A stretch of 14,688 nucleotides of DNA from CAZUFB01 sp048173955. Lineage in GTDB: Bacteria > Actinomycetota > Coriobacteriia > Coriobacteriales > UMGS124. Positions within the stretch are counted from its first letter, which is position 1, and each line of letters begins with the position of its first letter. The stretch covers positions 1 to 14,688 of the forward strand of contig DBEYOB010000040.1 of the NCBI GenBank assembly GCA_048173955.1. Reading direction: 5' to 3'. The position numbers and the translations under genes were made by a program. Shown here one piece after another: positions 1 through 7,330 of this stretch. A model generated the notes under the pieces. That model searched no databases. It had not been told where the DNA came from and saw nothing but the letters and a program-made list of their open reading frames with translations.

Positions 1-736
1 CGCCAAGGCCCAGGCGGCGCAGGGCGCGGCGGACTCCGCGTCGCAGGCGGCGCAGCAGGCCCAGGCCGACGCCGACGCGGCCGGGGCAAAGGCCGACGAG
101 GCCGCCGAGGCCGTCGGCGAGCTCGCCGACCGGGTGTCCTCGGCGGAGACGCGCATCGACCAGACCGACGAGCAGATCGCGCTCATGGCCACGCTCGAGG
201 AGGTCGAGCAGGCGCTCTCCGGCTACTACACCGCCGAGCAGACCGACGCCGCCATCGAGCTGAGGGCCGGCGAGGTCGAGACGAGCGTCTCCGAGGTGTC
301 GGCCAGGGTCGACGGCGCGGAGGGGGAGATCGAGGCGCTGTCTACCTCGGTGTCGCAGACCACCGAGTCCATCACCGAGTCGATCTCGCGCAAGACCGCC
401 GAGATCGAGGGCCTGCAGGGCTCGCTCGACGGCATGGGAGGGTCGCTCGGGGAGCTCGCGGGCCGGGTGGACGAGGTCGAGGCGAGCTTCTCGCGCGGCA
501 TGGACGCGGAGGGCAACCCCACGCTCACCTTGTCGACCACCGCCAACGGGCTGTCAACCGTGCTCAGCAACTCGTCGCTTGGCTTCTACGACGGCGGCCA
601 GGAGGTCGCCTCGGTCGGCGGCAAGGCCTTCAACGCCAACGACATGCGCGTCTCGGGGCAGCTCTCGATGGGCGGATACGCGTGGGTGCCCGACGCGTCG
701 GGGGACGGGCTGTCCCTGATCTGGATGGGGGAGTGA
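1..736 (+). CDS. Phage tail protein, C-terminal part (gene begins before the window)
   Basis: The frame is open from base 2 to a TGA at 734-736, so this is the 3' end of a longer gene; the GTG at 134 is only an internal codon. About the first 165 visible codons are Ala/Glu/Gln/Ser-rich helical sequence with heptad character, alternating 'ETSVSEV', 'GRVDEVEASF' type segments, as expected for a trimeric coiled-coil stalk. The last 75 residues (from 'GNPTLTLSTT' to 'GLSLIWMGE') form a small beta-rich domain ending in 'GGYAWVPDASGDGLSLIW', the kind of C-terminus I associate with tail-tip or tail-endopeptidase proteins of Gram-positive siphophages. Its place just upstream of fibre, baseplate and lysis genes supports a distal tail role. 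The missing N-terminus, where an endopeptidase or tail-attachment domain would lie, prevents a firm name. The stop is one base before the next start, so it is translated with the following gene. Confidence 0.72.
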   Translation, partial: AKAQAAQGAADSASQAAQQAQADADAAGAKADEAAEAVGELADRVSSAETRIDQTDEQIALMATLEEVEQALSGYYTAEQTDAAIELRAGEVETSVSEVSARVDGAEGEIEALSTSVSQTTESITESISRKTAEIEGLQGSLDGMGGSLGELAGRVDEVEASFSRGMDAEGNPTLTLSTTANGLSTVLSNSSLGFYDGGQEVASVGGKAFNANDMRVSGQLSMGGYAWVPDASGDGLSLIWMGE

Positions 737-737
737 C

Positions 738-2468
738 ATGAGGGTATACGGGCCGACCGTCAACCACTGGCGGTGCTACCTCGACTACGTCACGTCCGAG
801 GACGAGACATCGCTCACCGTGCAGGTCGTCGCGGCGGGCATGCAGTCGGTTGCCTGGGGCTTCGAGATCTCGAGCGGCATCGACGTGTGGGTGGCCGTCG
901 CCGACCAGGAGGCGCGCCACGGCTCGGGCGGCTTCTCGTCGGGGTCGGGCCAGACCGCCGAGAAGAGCTTCGTCTCGGCCACCTACGCCGTGACCAAGGG
1001 GACGGCGGCGCAGTCGGTGACGGTGCGGGCGTCGTGCACGAACTCATCGGGCTACATGAACGGCACCAGCGAGTGCCAGGCCGTGCTCGCCGTGGCCCAG
1101 CGGCCGTCGTACGTCGTCACCTACGACGCGAACGGTGGAAACGGCGCGCCAACGGCGCAGACCAAGTGGTACGGCATGCCGCTCGAGCTCTCGTCGATGC
1201 GGCCGACCCGCTCCGGGCACACCTTCCTGGGCTGGGCCACGTCGGCCTCCGGCGCCGCCGAATACCAGCCCGGCGTGAGCTACACGGAGGACGCAGACCT
1301 GGCCCTCTACGCCGCGTGGCGCGCCGACTACCTGGCTCCGTCGATCTCCGGCCTGTTCGCGTCGCGTTGCGGGGCTTCGGGCGAGGCCGACGCCGACGGC
1401 GCCAGCATGCGCGTGCGGTGCTCTTACGCGGCCCGCCAGACGGGCAACAGGGTCACGCAGGTCAAGGTCGAGTACAAGCTCTCGACGGCCAGCTTGTGGA
1501 CGCAGGCCTACAGCGCGAACCCCAACGCCGCATCGGGGACGCTCGACGCCGTCTGCGGCGGGTCGCTCGACCCCGACGCGGTGTACGACGTGCGGGTGAC
1601 CGTCTCCGACGCGGGCGGCTCGTCGACCGCCCTGACGCGCCTGCCGGGCCGCTCGGTGGCGCTGCACTTCGGGCGGCAGGGGGCGGGCGCCGCCTTCTTC
1701 AAGCGAGTCAGTCGCGACGGGCTGGACGTCGGCGGCCTTGCGTGGCTGGGAGGGGGGCAGAGCGCCTCGACGTGCGTCGGGACGAACGGTCAGGCCGGCT
1801 ACTTCCGCGTCTGCACGGTGCGCATAGGAGGGCCGTGGGCGGGCACGCCCCTCCAGATCGTCCTCGTGAGGCGCACCGACAACGTCGCGACGCTGCTGTC
1901 GCTGCGCTGGACGCACGCGGACGCCACCGACCCGACCCTCATGGGGCTCTACTGGGCGGGAGGCTGCGGCGACGCGTGGCTCTGCAGGGCGGCGGCCGGG
2001 GAGTGGGACCTCTACGTCGCCAAGGGCACCGCCTCGGACGCCTTGAGCGTGCTGGCGTACCTGCAGCCGGGCACGAACGCGGGGCACTCCGTCGAGTGGC
2101 ACGACGACCAGGTGGCGTCCCTGCCGTCGGGGGCCGTGCGGGCCCGTCCGGCAAGGGCGTCGACGTCCTACATGACGCTGAACTCGGCGTACGGCGTGTA
2201 CGCCAGCCGCGGCCCCGACGGCACGGTCGCCGTCTACTCGCAGGGGGCGTCGGCTCTGCCGGCGGGCGCCCAGTGGACGCAGGTCGCCCTGGGGACGCTG
2301 CCGGAGGGCTGGAGGCCGCCCTGCGACGCGATGCAGGCGGTGCCCTGCGGCGGCGGGACGGTCTACCTGGGCGTGACGACGGCGGGCGCCGTCTCCTACA
2401 CCAGGGCGACGCCCACGCAGAGCGCCGACGGCGTATACGCGACGCTGTGCTACCCGGCACACGGATAG
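738..2468 (+). CDS. Phage tail fibre-like protein with an InlB-type repeat
   Basis: 576 residues. The ATG at 738 follows a GGGGGAG site (727-733) overlapping the previous stop. Domains in order: a beta-rich N-terminal part (about 1-120); one Listeria/InlB B-type repeat (about 125-194) with the hallmarks 'VTYDANGG', 'GHTFLGWA' and 'LALYAAW'; a fibronectin-III-like segment (about 195-300) with 'VKVEYKLS' and 'YDVRVTVSDAGGSST'; then 'VALHFGRQGAGAAFFKR' near 305-325, which resembles the transition in minor structural proteins of Gram-positive siphophages (DUF859-like). The C-terminal 250 residues are tail-fibre-like, ending in a segment with 'LPEGWRPP'. No enzyme motif or membrane segment is visible. 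Likely role: distal tail or fibre component contacting the cell surface. Phage structural origin is well supported by context; the exact tail position is inferred. A long open frame on the opposite strand is a GC-driven shadow. Confidence 0.75.
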   Translation: MRVYGPTVNHWRCYLDYVTSEDETSLTVQVVAAGMQSVAWGFEISSGIDVWVAVADQEARHGSGGFSSGSGQTAEKSFVSATYAVTKGTAAQSVTVRASCTNSSGYMNGTSECQAVLAVAQRPSYVVTYDANGGNGAPTAQTKWYGMPLELSSMRPTRSGHTFLGWATSASGAAEYQPGVSYTEDADLALYAAWRADYLAPSISGLFASRCGASGEADADGASMRVRCSYAARQTGNRVTQVKVEYKLSTASLWTQAYSANPNAASGTLDAVCGGSLDPDAVYDVRVTVSDAGGSSTALTRLPGRSVALHFGRQGAGAAFFKRVSRDGLDVGGLAWLGGGQSASTCVGTNGQAGYFRVCTVRIGGPWAGTPLQIVLVRRTDNVATLLSLRWTHADATDPTLMGLYWAGGCGDAWLCRAAAGEWDLYVAKGTASDALSVLAYLQPGTNAGHSVEWHDDQVASLPSGAVRARPARASTSYMTLNSAYGVYASRGPDGTVAVYSQGASALPAGAQWTQVALGTLPEGWRPPCDAMQAVPCGGGTVYLGVTTAGAVSYTRATPTQSADGVYATLCYPAHG

Positions 2469-2477
2469 GAGGCATGC

Positions 2478-2795
2478 ATGCTGCACACGGTAGAGGTCAG
2501 GCGACGCCGCGTCCGGGTCGACCCGGCGGTCGCGGTGGCCGGGACGTCGGGCGCCGACGAGGTCGCCCTCGACCTGGACGGCGAGTGGGACGGTCTCGAC
2601 GTGCGCGTGGCGCTCTCGCACGGGGAGGACCGCTGGGAGGCCGCATGGTGCGGCGAGCCGGTGCCGATCCCGGACGGGGCGCTCGAGGTCCCGGGCGTCT
2701 GGCTCGCGGTGTCGGTCGTGGGCGAGGCCCCGGGCCGCAGGCTCGCCACCTCGGAGTGCAGGCGCGGCATCTGGGTCGCGAGGGGAGGTGCCTGA
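2478..2795 (+). CDS. Small baseplate/tail protein sharing a domain with the next gene
   Basis: 105 residues. An AGGAGG (2467-2472) overlaps the upstream stop and sits 5 bases before ATG 2478, which decides the start over the out-of-frame ATG at 2474. The core 'ALDLDGEWDGLDVRVALSH' followed by 'EPVPIPDGALEVPGVWLAVSVVG' matches the N-terminal half of the downstream 233-residue protein in order and spacing. This fold is common at the N-terminus of baseplate upper-type proteins in phages of Firmicutes and Coriobacteria, where a 'F..EWDGL' strand is followed by an 'IP.E.L..PG' strand. The protein has only this domain and no C-terminal stalk, so it is either a stand-alone adaptor or a product of tandem duplication. 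Its TGA shares bases with the next ATG (TGATG-like overlap at 2793-2797), so translation is coupled. Function beyond tail structure is not evident. Confidence 0.7.
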   Translation: MLHTVEVRRRRVRVDPAVAVAGTSGADEVALDLDGEWDGLDVRVALSHGEDRWEAAWCGEPVPIPDGALEVPGVWLAVSVVGEAPGRRLATSECRRGIWVARGGA

Positions 2796-3496
2796 TGGCG
2801 GGATTCGTGAAGGTGGCCGGGGAGGGGGCGCAACCGCGCCCGGTCTCGCCGCTCGCGGCGGGCGACATCCCCGACGTGCACACCGCAACGGTGTCCGAGC
2901 GGCGCATATCGGTCGACCTGCCTGGTCTGATCGCGAACAACGTGCGCACCGAGATGCTGGCGCTCGACCTTGACGGCGAGTGGGACGGCGTGTCGGTTGT
3001 GTGCAACTTCACCACGCCTTCGGGCGAGGTGTGGCAGGTCCGGTACGGCGGGGGGCCCGTGGCCATACCCGCCGAGGCGATGGCCGAGGTCGGCCCGGTC
3101 GACCTGTCCGTCGTGGGCTACAGCGCGGACGGCGAGATGCGGCTGGTCACGGCCGAGAGCAAGGGCACCTTCCAGGTCGAGGCGTCGGGCTACGTCGACG
3201 GCGAGACGCCCCCGGAGGCGACCCCCGACCTGCTCGGGCAGCTCGTGGCGGCGGCCGACGCGGCGACGGGGGCGGTGTCGGCCGCCCAGGGTGCCCAGGC
3301 TGCCTACGAGGCCCTGCAGGACGAGGCCGAGCAGCTCATCGGCGACCTGGGGCAGGTGGCGGAGGACCACGGGATGCCGCTCTACGTCTACGACAGCGTG
3401 GACGATGCCCCCACGGGGGCGAAGTGCGCCTTCTTTGTCAAGGACGAGGAGCTCGGCTGCTGGCAGCTCTGGTACGAGGACGGTGAGACGCAATGA
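2795..3496 (+). CDS. Baseplate upper-protein-like tail protein
   Basis: 233 residues, starting at ATG 2795 after GGGGAGG (2783-2789) and overlapping the preceding stop by one base. A larger open frame runs upstream to 773, but that part lies inside the fibre gene in another frame and is Arg/Gly-rich, so it is rejected. Residues about 35-132 repeat the domain of the upstream 105-residue protein ('ALDLDGEWDGVSVVCNF', 'GPVAIPAEAMAEVGPVDLSV'). Then comes 'TPPEATPDLLGQLVAAADAA' and an Ala/Gln/Glu-rich helical stretch (about 145-195), typical of the stalk of baseplate upper proteins. The last 35 residues ('YVYDSVDDAPTGAKCAFFV' to 'LWYEDGETQ') form a small separate segment. Likely role: linking the receptor-binding protein encoded next to the tail tip. 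Its TGA (3494-3496) overlaps the next ATG (3493-3495), giving strong translational coupling. Confidence 0.72.
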   Translation: MAGFVKVAGEGAQPRPVSPLAAGDIPDVHTATVSERRISVDLPGLIANNVRTEMLALDLDGEWDGVSVVCNFTTPSGEVWQVRYGGGPVAIPAEAMAEVGPVDLSVVGYSADGEMRLVTAESKGTFQVEASGYVDGETPPEATPDLLGQLVAAADAATGAVSAAQGAQAAYEALQDEAEQLIGDLGQVAEDHGMPLYVYDSVDDAPTGAKCAFFVKDEELGCWQLWYEDGETQ

Positions 3497-5073
3497 GCAG
3501 GCATCAAATCACCCCCGCCTGGCAGACCTCCCGCGGCAGCATCGTGCGCGCCTCGGGGTGCGCGGCCGGGGTGCCGGTGGCGGGGATGCGGGTCTTCGGG
3601 GAGACGCGGCAGAATTTGTGGGTGAACCCGACAGGCTCGAGCAACGGCATCACCGTCACGAATAACGATGATGGAAGCATAACTGTCGATGGAACAGCAA
3701 CAGCTGAGATGTACTCCAGTGGTGGAATCATCTATGTATTGAAACCATCAACAAGTTATACACTGTCGGTCGATAAGGCAACAGACGGATTTTCGTTCAT
3801 TGTGCAACTTTTCAAAGACGGGGTTTGGCAGTCTTCTCCTTTGTCAGTGTCGAGCAATACTTCTTCGTCTACCCAAATGCCGGATTCTGAAACTTTTGAT
3901 TACGCTAGGTTTTTTATCTATGTAAAGAGCGGCGAGACCGTCTCCGGCACCTACCGCGTCATGCTCAACGAAGGCCCCACCGCCGAGCCGTGGTGCCCGC
4001 CGGGGCTGACGAGCGTGAGCGAGCTTAGCGTGGTGACGGCGGGGAAGAACCTGCTGTCGCGCAGGAGGTCGGCGACGCCCCCGAGCTCGGACCTGTCCGC
4101 CTCCGTGGCCGAGGACGGCGCCATCTCCATCTCCGGCACGAGCACGGGCAGCGCGTGGCTCGTATTTGGCGCAGCGAGGCTCTTCGAAGGCCGGGAATAC
4201 ACGCTAAGCTGCGACCAGAGCATGGGGACGGCCATGGCGTACTTCCAGCTCTACAACGAGTTCGGCGACTTCGTCGTCGTTGGAGGCGCGAGCCACGGGA
4301 ACTCCACGACCTTCACCGCGTCGGGGACCGGGAACTACACGCTGTGCTTCTGGACGCAGGGTGCGGGGATTAAGGTCGACAGGACGTTCCGCGTCCAACT
4401 CGAACTAGGCTCCACCGCCACCGCCTACGAGCCCCCCGCCGTCACCACCCCCATCGACCTCGACGGCCACCAGCTCCGCAGCCTGCCGGACGGGACGCGC
4501 GACGTGCTGGCGGTGGACGGGAGCGGGGCGGTGAGCGTGGAGCAGAATTCCGTTGAGCTTGTCTACAACGGCGATGAAAATTGGAGCGACTACCAACTGG
4601 GAGGAAACCGACCAGGGCTTTTTGGTGTGAACATCAAAAATGTGGCAGTCTATCCACAGGTTCCTTTTTGCGATTCCTACGCCGTCTATTCTTCGAGCGG
4701 AGGAAACATAACGACATACCCAGACATGATGGCGGGAATCGACCAAAATCAAAACGTCTGGATTCGCGATTCCAGGTTTACAACCCTTGAGGATTTTAAA
4801 GCTAATCTCGCTTCAAACCCCGTGATATTCGTGGCCGCACTGGCGACCCCGCAGACCCTCGCCCTCGACCCCATCACCCCGCCCACCGTCCCCGCCGCCG
4901 ACGCCTCCCTTTGGGCCGCATCCGACGTCCCCTGCGAGCTGGAGGCCACCACCTGGACGGCCTCGGGCGCCGAGCAGGGCAGGCAGCAGGCGGCGATGGT
5001 CAAGGTCGCGCAGCAGGTGCGGCAGCAGGCGGAGACGGTGGCGGCGCTGGCCGCACAATCTTTGGAGGCTTAA
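3493..5073 (+). CDS. Receptor-binding tail protein candidate with tandem jelly-roll-like domains
   Basis: 526 residues, ATG overlapping the upstream stop. Two similar beta-rich modules follow each other: about 40-170 ('NGITVTNNDDGSITVDGTAT ... YRVMLNEGPTAEPWCPP') and about 185-315 ('LSASVAEDGAISISGTSTG ... FRVQLELGSTATAYEPP'). Both end in the 'QLE.GS.AT.YEPP' type closure of phage carbohydrate-binding-like modules. Next come 'IDLDGHQLRSLPDGTRDVL' (about 321-340) and a domain ending 'FKANLASNPVIFVAALATPQ' (435-454), a pattern I recognise from siphophage tail proteins. The C-terminus (495-526) is a Gln/Ala helix. Position after the baseplate-like gene suggests cell-surface recognition. Base composition is strikingly mosaic: 3721-3780 has 24 G/C of 60 and 4741-4800 has 24 of 60, whereas 3541-3600 has 48 of 60. 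Whole modules therefore appear imported. No catalytic motif is visible. Confidence 0.72.
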   Translation: MSRHQITPAWQTSRGSIVRASGCAAGVPVAGMRVFGETRQNLWVNPTGSSNGITVTNNDDGSITVDGTATAEMYSSGGIIYVLKPSTSYTLSVDKATDGFSFIVQLFKDGVWQSSPLSVSSNTSSSTQMPDSETFDYARFFIYVKSGETVSGTYRVMLNEGPTAEPWCPPGLTSVSELSVVTAGKNLLSRRRSATPPSSDLSASVAEDGAISISGTSTGSAWLVFGAARLFEGREYTLSCDQSMGTAMAYFQLYNEFGDFVVVGGASHGNSTTFTASGTGNYTLCFWTQGAGIKVDRTFRVQLELGSTATAYEPPAVTTPIDLDGHQLRSLPDGTRDVLAVDGSGAVSVEQNSVELVYNGDENWSDYQLGGNRPGLFGVNIKNVAVYPQVPFCDSYAVYSSSGGNITTYPDMMAGIDQNQNVWIRDSRFTTLEDFKANLASNPVIFVAALATPQTLALDPITPPTVPAADASLWAASDVPCELEATTWTASGAEQGRQQAAMVKVAQQVRQQAETVAALAAQSLEA

Positions 5074-5586
5074 ATGGACTACACATCACCCAAGGCGATT
5101 TCTGCGAAGAGCGTCGTCGACTCCGGCCGCTTCGAGCTGACCGACATGCTGGACAAGCTGGACGTGCTCTGGCTCCAGGGCGACATCTCCAAGGATGAGC
5201 GCGAGGCTCTGACCGGGGAGGCGCGCGCCAAGGCAGACCCTGAGCGCAGCATGCCGGCGCTTGCCGCCCGCATGGACGCGCTCGAGCAGTGGCGCCGCGG
5301 CGTCGAGTCCCGCCTGGCCGCGCTGGAGTCCGGCGGCGGGCAGGGCGGCGGCACCGAGGGCGGCGAGACCGACCCCGAGCCTGCCGACGAGTGGCCCGAC
5401 TACGTCCAGCCCACAGGCGCGCACGACGCCTACATGACCGGCGACAAAATCACGTGGGGCGGCAAGCGCTGGACGTGCAAGATGGACGGCTGCGTCTGGG
5501 ACCCGGGCGCCTACCCGGACGGCTGGGAGTACGCCGGGGACGCCCCGGCCGAGGACGGGGAGCCCGAGCAGGGCGGGGAGGAGTAG
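5074..5586 (+). CDS. Small tail-associated protein with carbohydrate-binding-like domain
   Basis: 170 residues. The ATG directly follows the upstream TAA, with GGAGG at 5064-5068. The N-terminal 55 residues are helical ('LDKLDVLWLQGDISKDERE'), a segment common in small proteins encoded just before phage holins. Residues 60-85 form a short coiled coil, then a Gly/Glu/Pro linker (87-105). Residues 106-153 make a compact aromatic domain: 'EWPDYVQPTGAHDAYMTGDK', 'WGGKRWTC' and 'CVWDPGAYPDGWEYAG'. This is the pattern of CBM5/12-type (chitinase-like) carbohydrate-binding modules: aromatic residues around a 'Y..GD.V...G..W.C.....W.P..Y..GW' core. The acidic tail has no recognisable feature. Likely role: glycan binding at the tail tip or cell wall. 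A decoration or accessory lysis role is equally possible; the domain call is firmer than the role. Confidence 0.65.
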   Translation: MDYTSPKAISAKSVVDSGRFELTDMLDKLDVLWLQGDISKDEREALTGEARAKADPERSMPALAARMDALEQWRRGVESRLAALESGGGQGGGTEGGETDPEPADEWPDYVQPTGAHDAYMTGDKITWGGKRWTCKMDGCVWDPGAYPDGWEYAGDAPAEDGEPEQGGEE

Positions 5587-5589
5587 CGG

Positions 5590-5952
5590 ATGGAGGGCGC
5601 CGACGCGGTGCTCAAGACCCTGGCGGACGCCGGACCGCTCTACGTGCTCGCCTTCGGCGCCCTCGTGCTCTTCGTGGCCAAGGTCTGGCCGTCCATCGCC
5701 CGGTGGGTGGACAGGCGCGAGGACCGCGAGGACAGGCGCGAGCAGCGCACCGCCGAGCACGAGCGGGAGATGGCAGAGCTGAACGGCAAGTGGCTCGTGG
5801 TGTCGGAGCAGAGCGCCAAGGCGATGGAGGGGATGACCTCGCAGATGGAGGTGCTCAACGTCACCCTGCGCGACTCCAAGGAGCGAAGCAGGGACATGGC
5901 CAAGAAGGTGGACGAGATCCACGCGGCGACTGTGGGGGGCAGGAATGATTAA
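5590..5952 (+). CDS. Membrane protein with one TM helix and coiled coil, BhlA/UviB-like holin candidate
   Basis: 120 residues. The ATG lies 3 bases after the upstream TAG, with GGGGAGGA at 5576-5583. One transmembrane helix is clear (about 14-32, 'GPLYVLAFGALVLFVAKVW'). A strongly charged 'RWVDRREDREDRREQR' segment follows, then an amphipathic helix to about residue 112. This topology (short N-terminus, one membrane span, long charged coiled coil) is that of the BhlA/UviB family, small proteins encoded beside endolysins and regarded as holin-like, and also of phage hemolysin XhlA. It overlaps the next holin gene by 8 bases, so the two are co-translated; two membrane proteins before an endolysin suggest a two-component holin or a holin with a regulator. 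No sequence motif separates these options. Confidence 0.62.
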   Translation: MEGADAVLKTLADAGPLYVLAFGALVLFVAKVWPSIARWVDRREDREDRREQRTAEHEREMAELNGKWLVVSEQSAKAMEGMTSQMEVLNVTLRDSKERSRDMAKKVDEIHAATVGGRND

Positions 5953-6211
5953 CTGGAAATTGCGCATCAAATCGAAAAGCTTCTGGGTCGGCGTCATCGG
6001 CGCCCTGGGCACGGCTGCCGTCGCGGTGTGCGGCGCCCTGGGCGTGGACTTTGACGCCGAGCCCTGGGTGTCTGCCCTCACGTCCATCGCCAGCGGCGTC
6101 TTCGGCGTGCTGGCCCTCGTGGGCGTGGCGGTCGACCCCACGACCGAGGGCGTGGGCGACTCGGAGCAGGCGATGCAGTACGAGGTCCCGCGTCCCAAGA
6201 CCGGGGAATAG
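5945..6211 (+). CDS. Phi LC3-family holin
   Basis: 88 residues. The family signature is visible from end to end: 'MINWKLRIKSKSFWVGVI' at the N-terminus, two membrane segments (about 14-34 and 43-64), and 'GVAVDPTTEGVGDSEQAMQY' (60-79) at the C-terminus. These match the conserved start 'INWK.R.K...FW', the 'VDPTT.G..DS..A..Y' motif and the length of phi LC3 holins (Phage_holin_1). Holins of this type form lesions in the cytoplasmic membrane late in infection, letting the endolysin reach peptidoglycan. The gene overlaps the upstream membrane-protein gene by 8 bases and ends 9 bases before the amidase start, giving the classical holin-endolysin order. Its start uses AGGA immediately upstream with a G-rich run, so initiation probably relies on coupling. 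Confidence 0.9.
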   Translation: MINWKLRIKSKSFWVGVIGALGTAAVAVCGALGVDFDAEPWVSALTSIASGVFGVLALVGVAVDPTTEGVGDSEQAMQYEVPRPKTGE

Positions 6212-6220
6212 GAGGAGACC

Positions 6221-7223
6221 ATGGCATACGAGATCAGGGAGCTCCTGGCGTCGCCGTCCACCTACACCGAGGGGCGCGGCGGGTGCGATCCGGAGTACGT
6301 CGCCATCCACTACACGGCGACGCAGGCGAGCGCGTACGACAACTGCCGCTACTTCGCCGGCGGCAACCGCAACAGCTCGGCCCACTACTTCATCGACGGC
6401 TCCGGCACCGTCTGGCGCAGCGTGCCCGACGCCGACACCGCCTGGGCCGTGGGCAACTTCCCGATGAACCAGCGGTCCATCAGCATCGAGGTCGTGAGCG
6501 ACGGCCGCGACTTCACCGAGGAGGAGATCGCGGAGCTGAGGTGGCTTGTGCAGCGCCTGCGCGCGCAGTACGGCATCCCCGCCGAGAACGTCATCCGCCA
6601 CTACGACGCCGTCGACTTCGCACGGCGCGCGGGCCTGGGGGGGGGGCTTCTGGGTCGACCCGCACAAGAGCTGCCCGGCTCCCTACGTCGACCACGACCG
6701 CTGGCACGATCTGTGGCTGCGCATCGCGCCGGACGCCGCCGGGGACGGCGGGCAGGCCGACGCCGACATCAGGTACATGCAGGGACTCGCGCGGCCCATG
6801 TGCGAGCGCGCGGGCATCGAGCCGCCCGCCGCGACCGGGCAGTGGACCCCCGACACCCAGCGCGCCCTCGTCCACCTCGCCCAGACCGAACTGATGGCGA
6901 CGTGCGACCCGACGCTCTACCCGAGCGGAGAGATCGGCGGGCAGAGCCGCGCGGTCATGGACGCGCATCCGGTCAAGGCGGGAGACGCTGGCCTGGCGGC
7001 GTGGGCTGTCAAGGCCGCCCTGGTCGGCCACGGTTACAAGGGTGCCGATGTCGGCGGCGTCTGGAGCGGCATCGACCTGACCGGCTGGACCATGGACGAG
7101 GTCGCCGTTTCGGCCCTGCGGCGCTTCCAGGCGGAGTCTGGCCTTCCCGTAACCGGCGAGGTCGACGACTCGGGCTGGTGCACTCTGTGCCCCAACATGT
7201 ACAGCGACAACCCGAACAGATAG
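6221..7223 (+). pseudogene. Endolysin, N-acetylmuramoyl-L-alanine amidase, split by a G-tract frameshift
   Basis: GGAGGAG (6211-6217) precedes ATG 6221. The first frame encodes an Amidase_2/PGRP-type domain with 'VAIHYTATQ' (His30), 'SSAHYFIDGSGTVWRSVPD', 'RSISIEVV' and 'VIRHYDAV' (His127). The conserved continuation 'DPHKSCPAPYVDHDRW' is in the +1 frame, after ten G at 6637-6646. With nine G, one 333-residue protein results. By analogy with T7 lysozyme the zinc ligands would be His30, His127 and Cys151, with catalytic Lys149; the last two lie beyond the shift. The C-terminal 170 residues contain a peptidoglycan-binding-like segment ('AVKAALVGHGYKGADVGGVW', 'ALRRFQAESGLPVTGEVDD'). Without a shift, translation continues to 7300 in Arg-rich sequence lacking these residues. 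Possible explanations: sequencing or assembly error in the homopolymer, real inactivation, slippage or phase variation. Amidase identity is certain; activity is not. Confidence 0.85.
6637..6646 (+). repeat. Ten-base G homopolymer inside the endolysin gene
   Basis: Ten consecutive G run from 6637 to 6646, exactly where the amidase changes frame. Removing one G joins the two halves with no other change. It is the only such tract I noticed in the window, and it lies at a protein position (Gly140-142) that tolerates glycine runs. Confidence 0.95.
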
Positions 7224-7284
7224 CTCCTTCCACGGGGGCGGTTCGCCCGTATGCCGCCTCCCTGTCATCTTCCTGTGCCGAAAC

Positions 7285-7292
7285 TGTAATAT
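7285..7292 (+). promoter_or_regulatory. Possible -10 element for the MBL/DUF3006 unit
   Basis: The 107-base gap between the endolysin stop and the next start contains TGTAATAT at 7285-7292, a TAATAT -10-like hexamer in a locally AT-richer patch (aaactgtaatatcccc). No convincing -35 is seen. The unit could instead be reached by read-through from the late operon, because the upstream hairpin (7236-7248) lacks a T-tract. Weak call. Confidence 0.25.
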
Positions 7293-7330
7293 CCCCTTGA
7301 TGCCATGCACCTTCGCGGAAAGGGGAAACT

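Noticed and set aside
773..2794. Open frame running through the fibre gene into the 233-residue tail protein
   Set aside because: The upstream part is Arg/Gly-rich low-complexity sequence in a different frame from the fibre gene; the tail protein has its own start and ribosome site at 2795.
1044..2888. 614-codon open frame on the minus strand opposite the fibre genes
   Set aside because: Composition is Arg/Ala/Pro/Gly-rich without domains, as expected for the complement of high-GC coding DNA.
7236..7248. Hairpin GGGCG-GTT-CGCCC after the endolysin as a terminator
   Set aside because: The stem is only 5 pairs and no T-tract follows.
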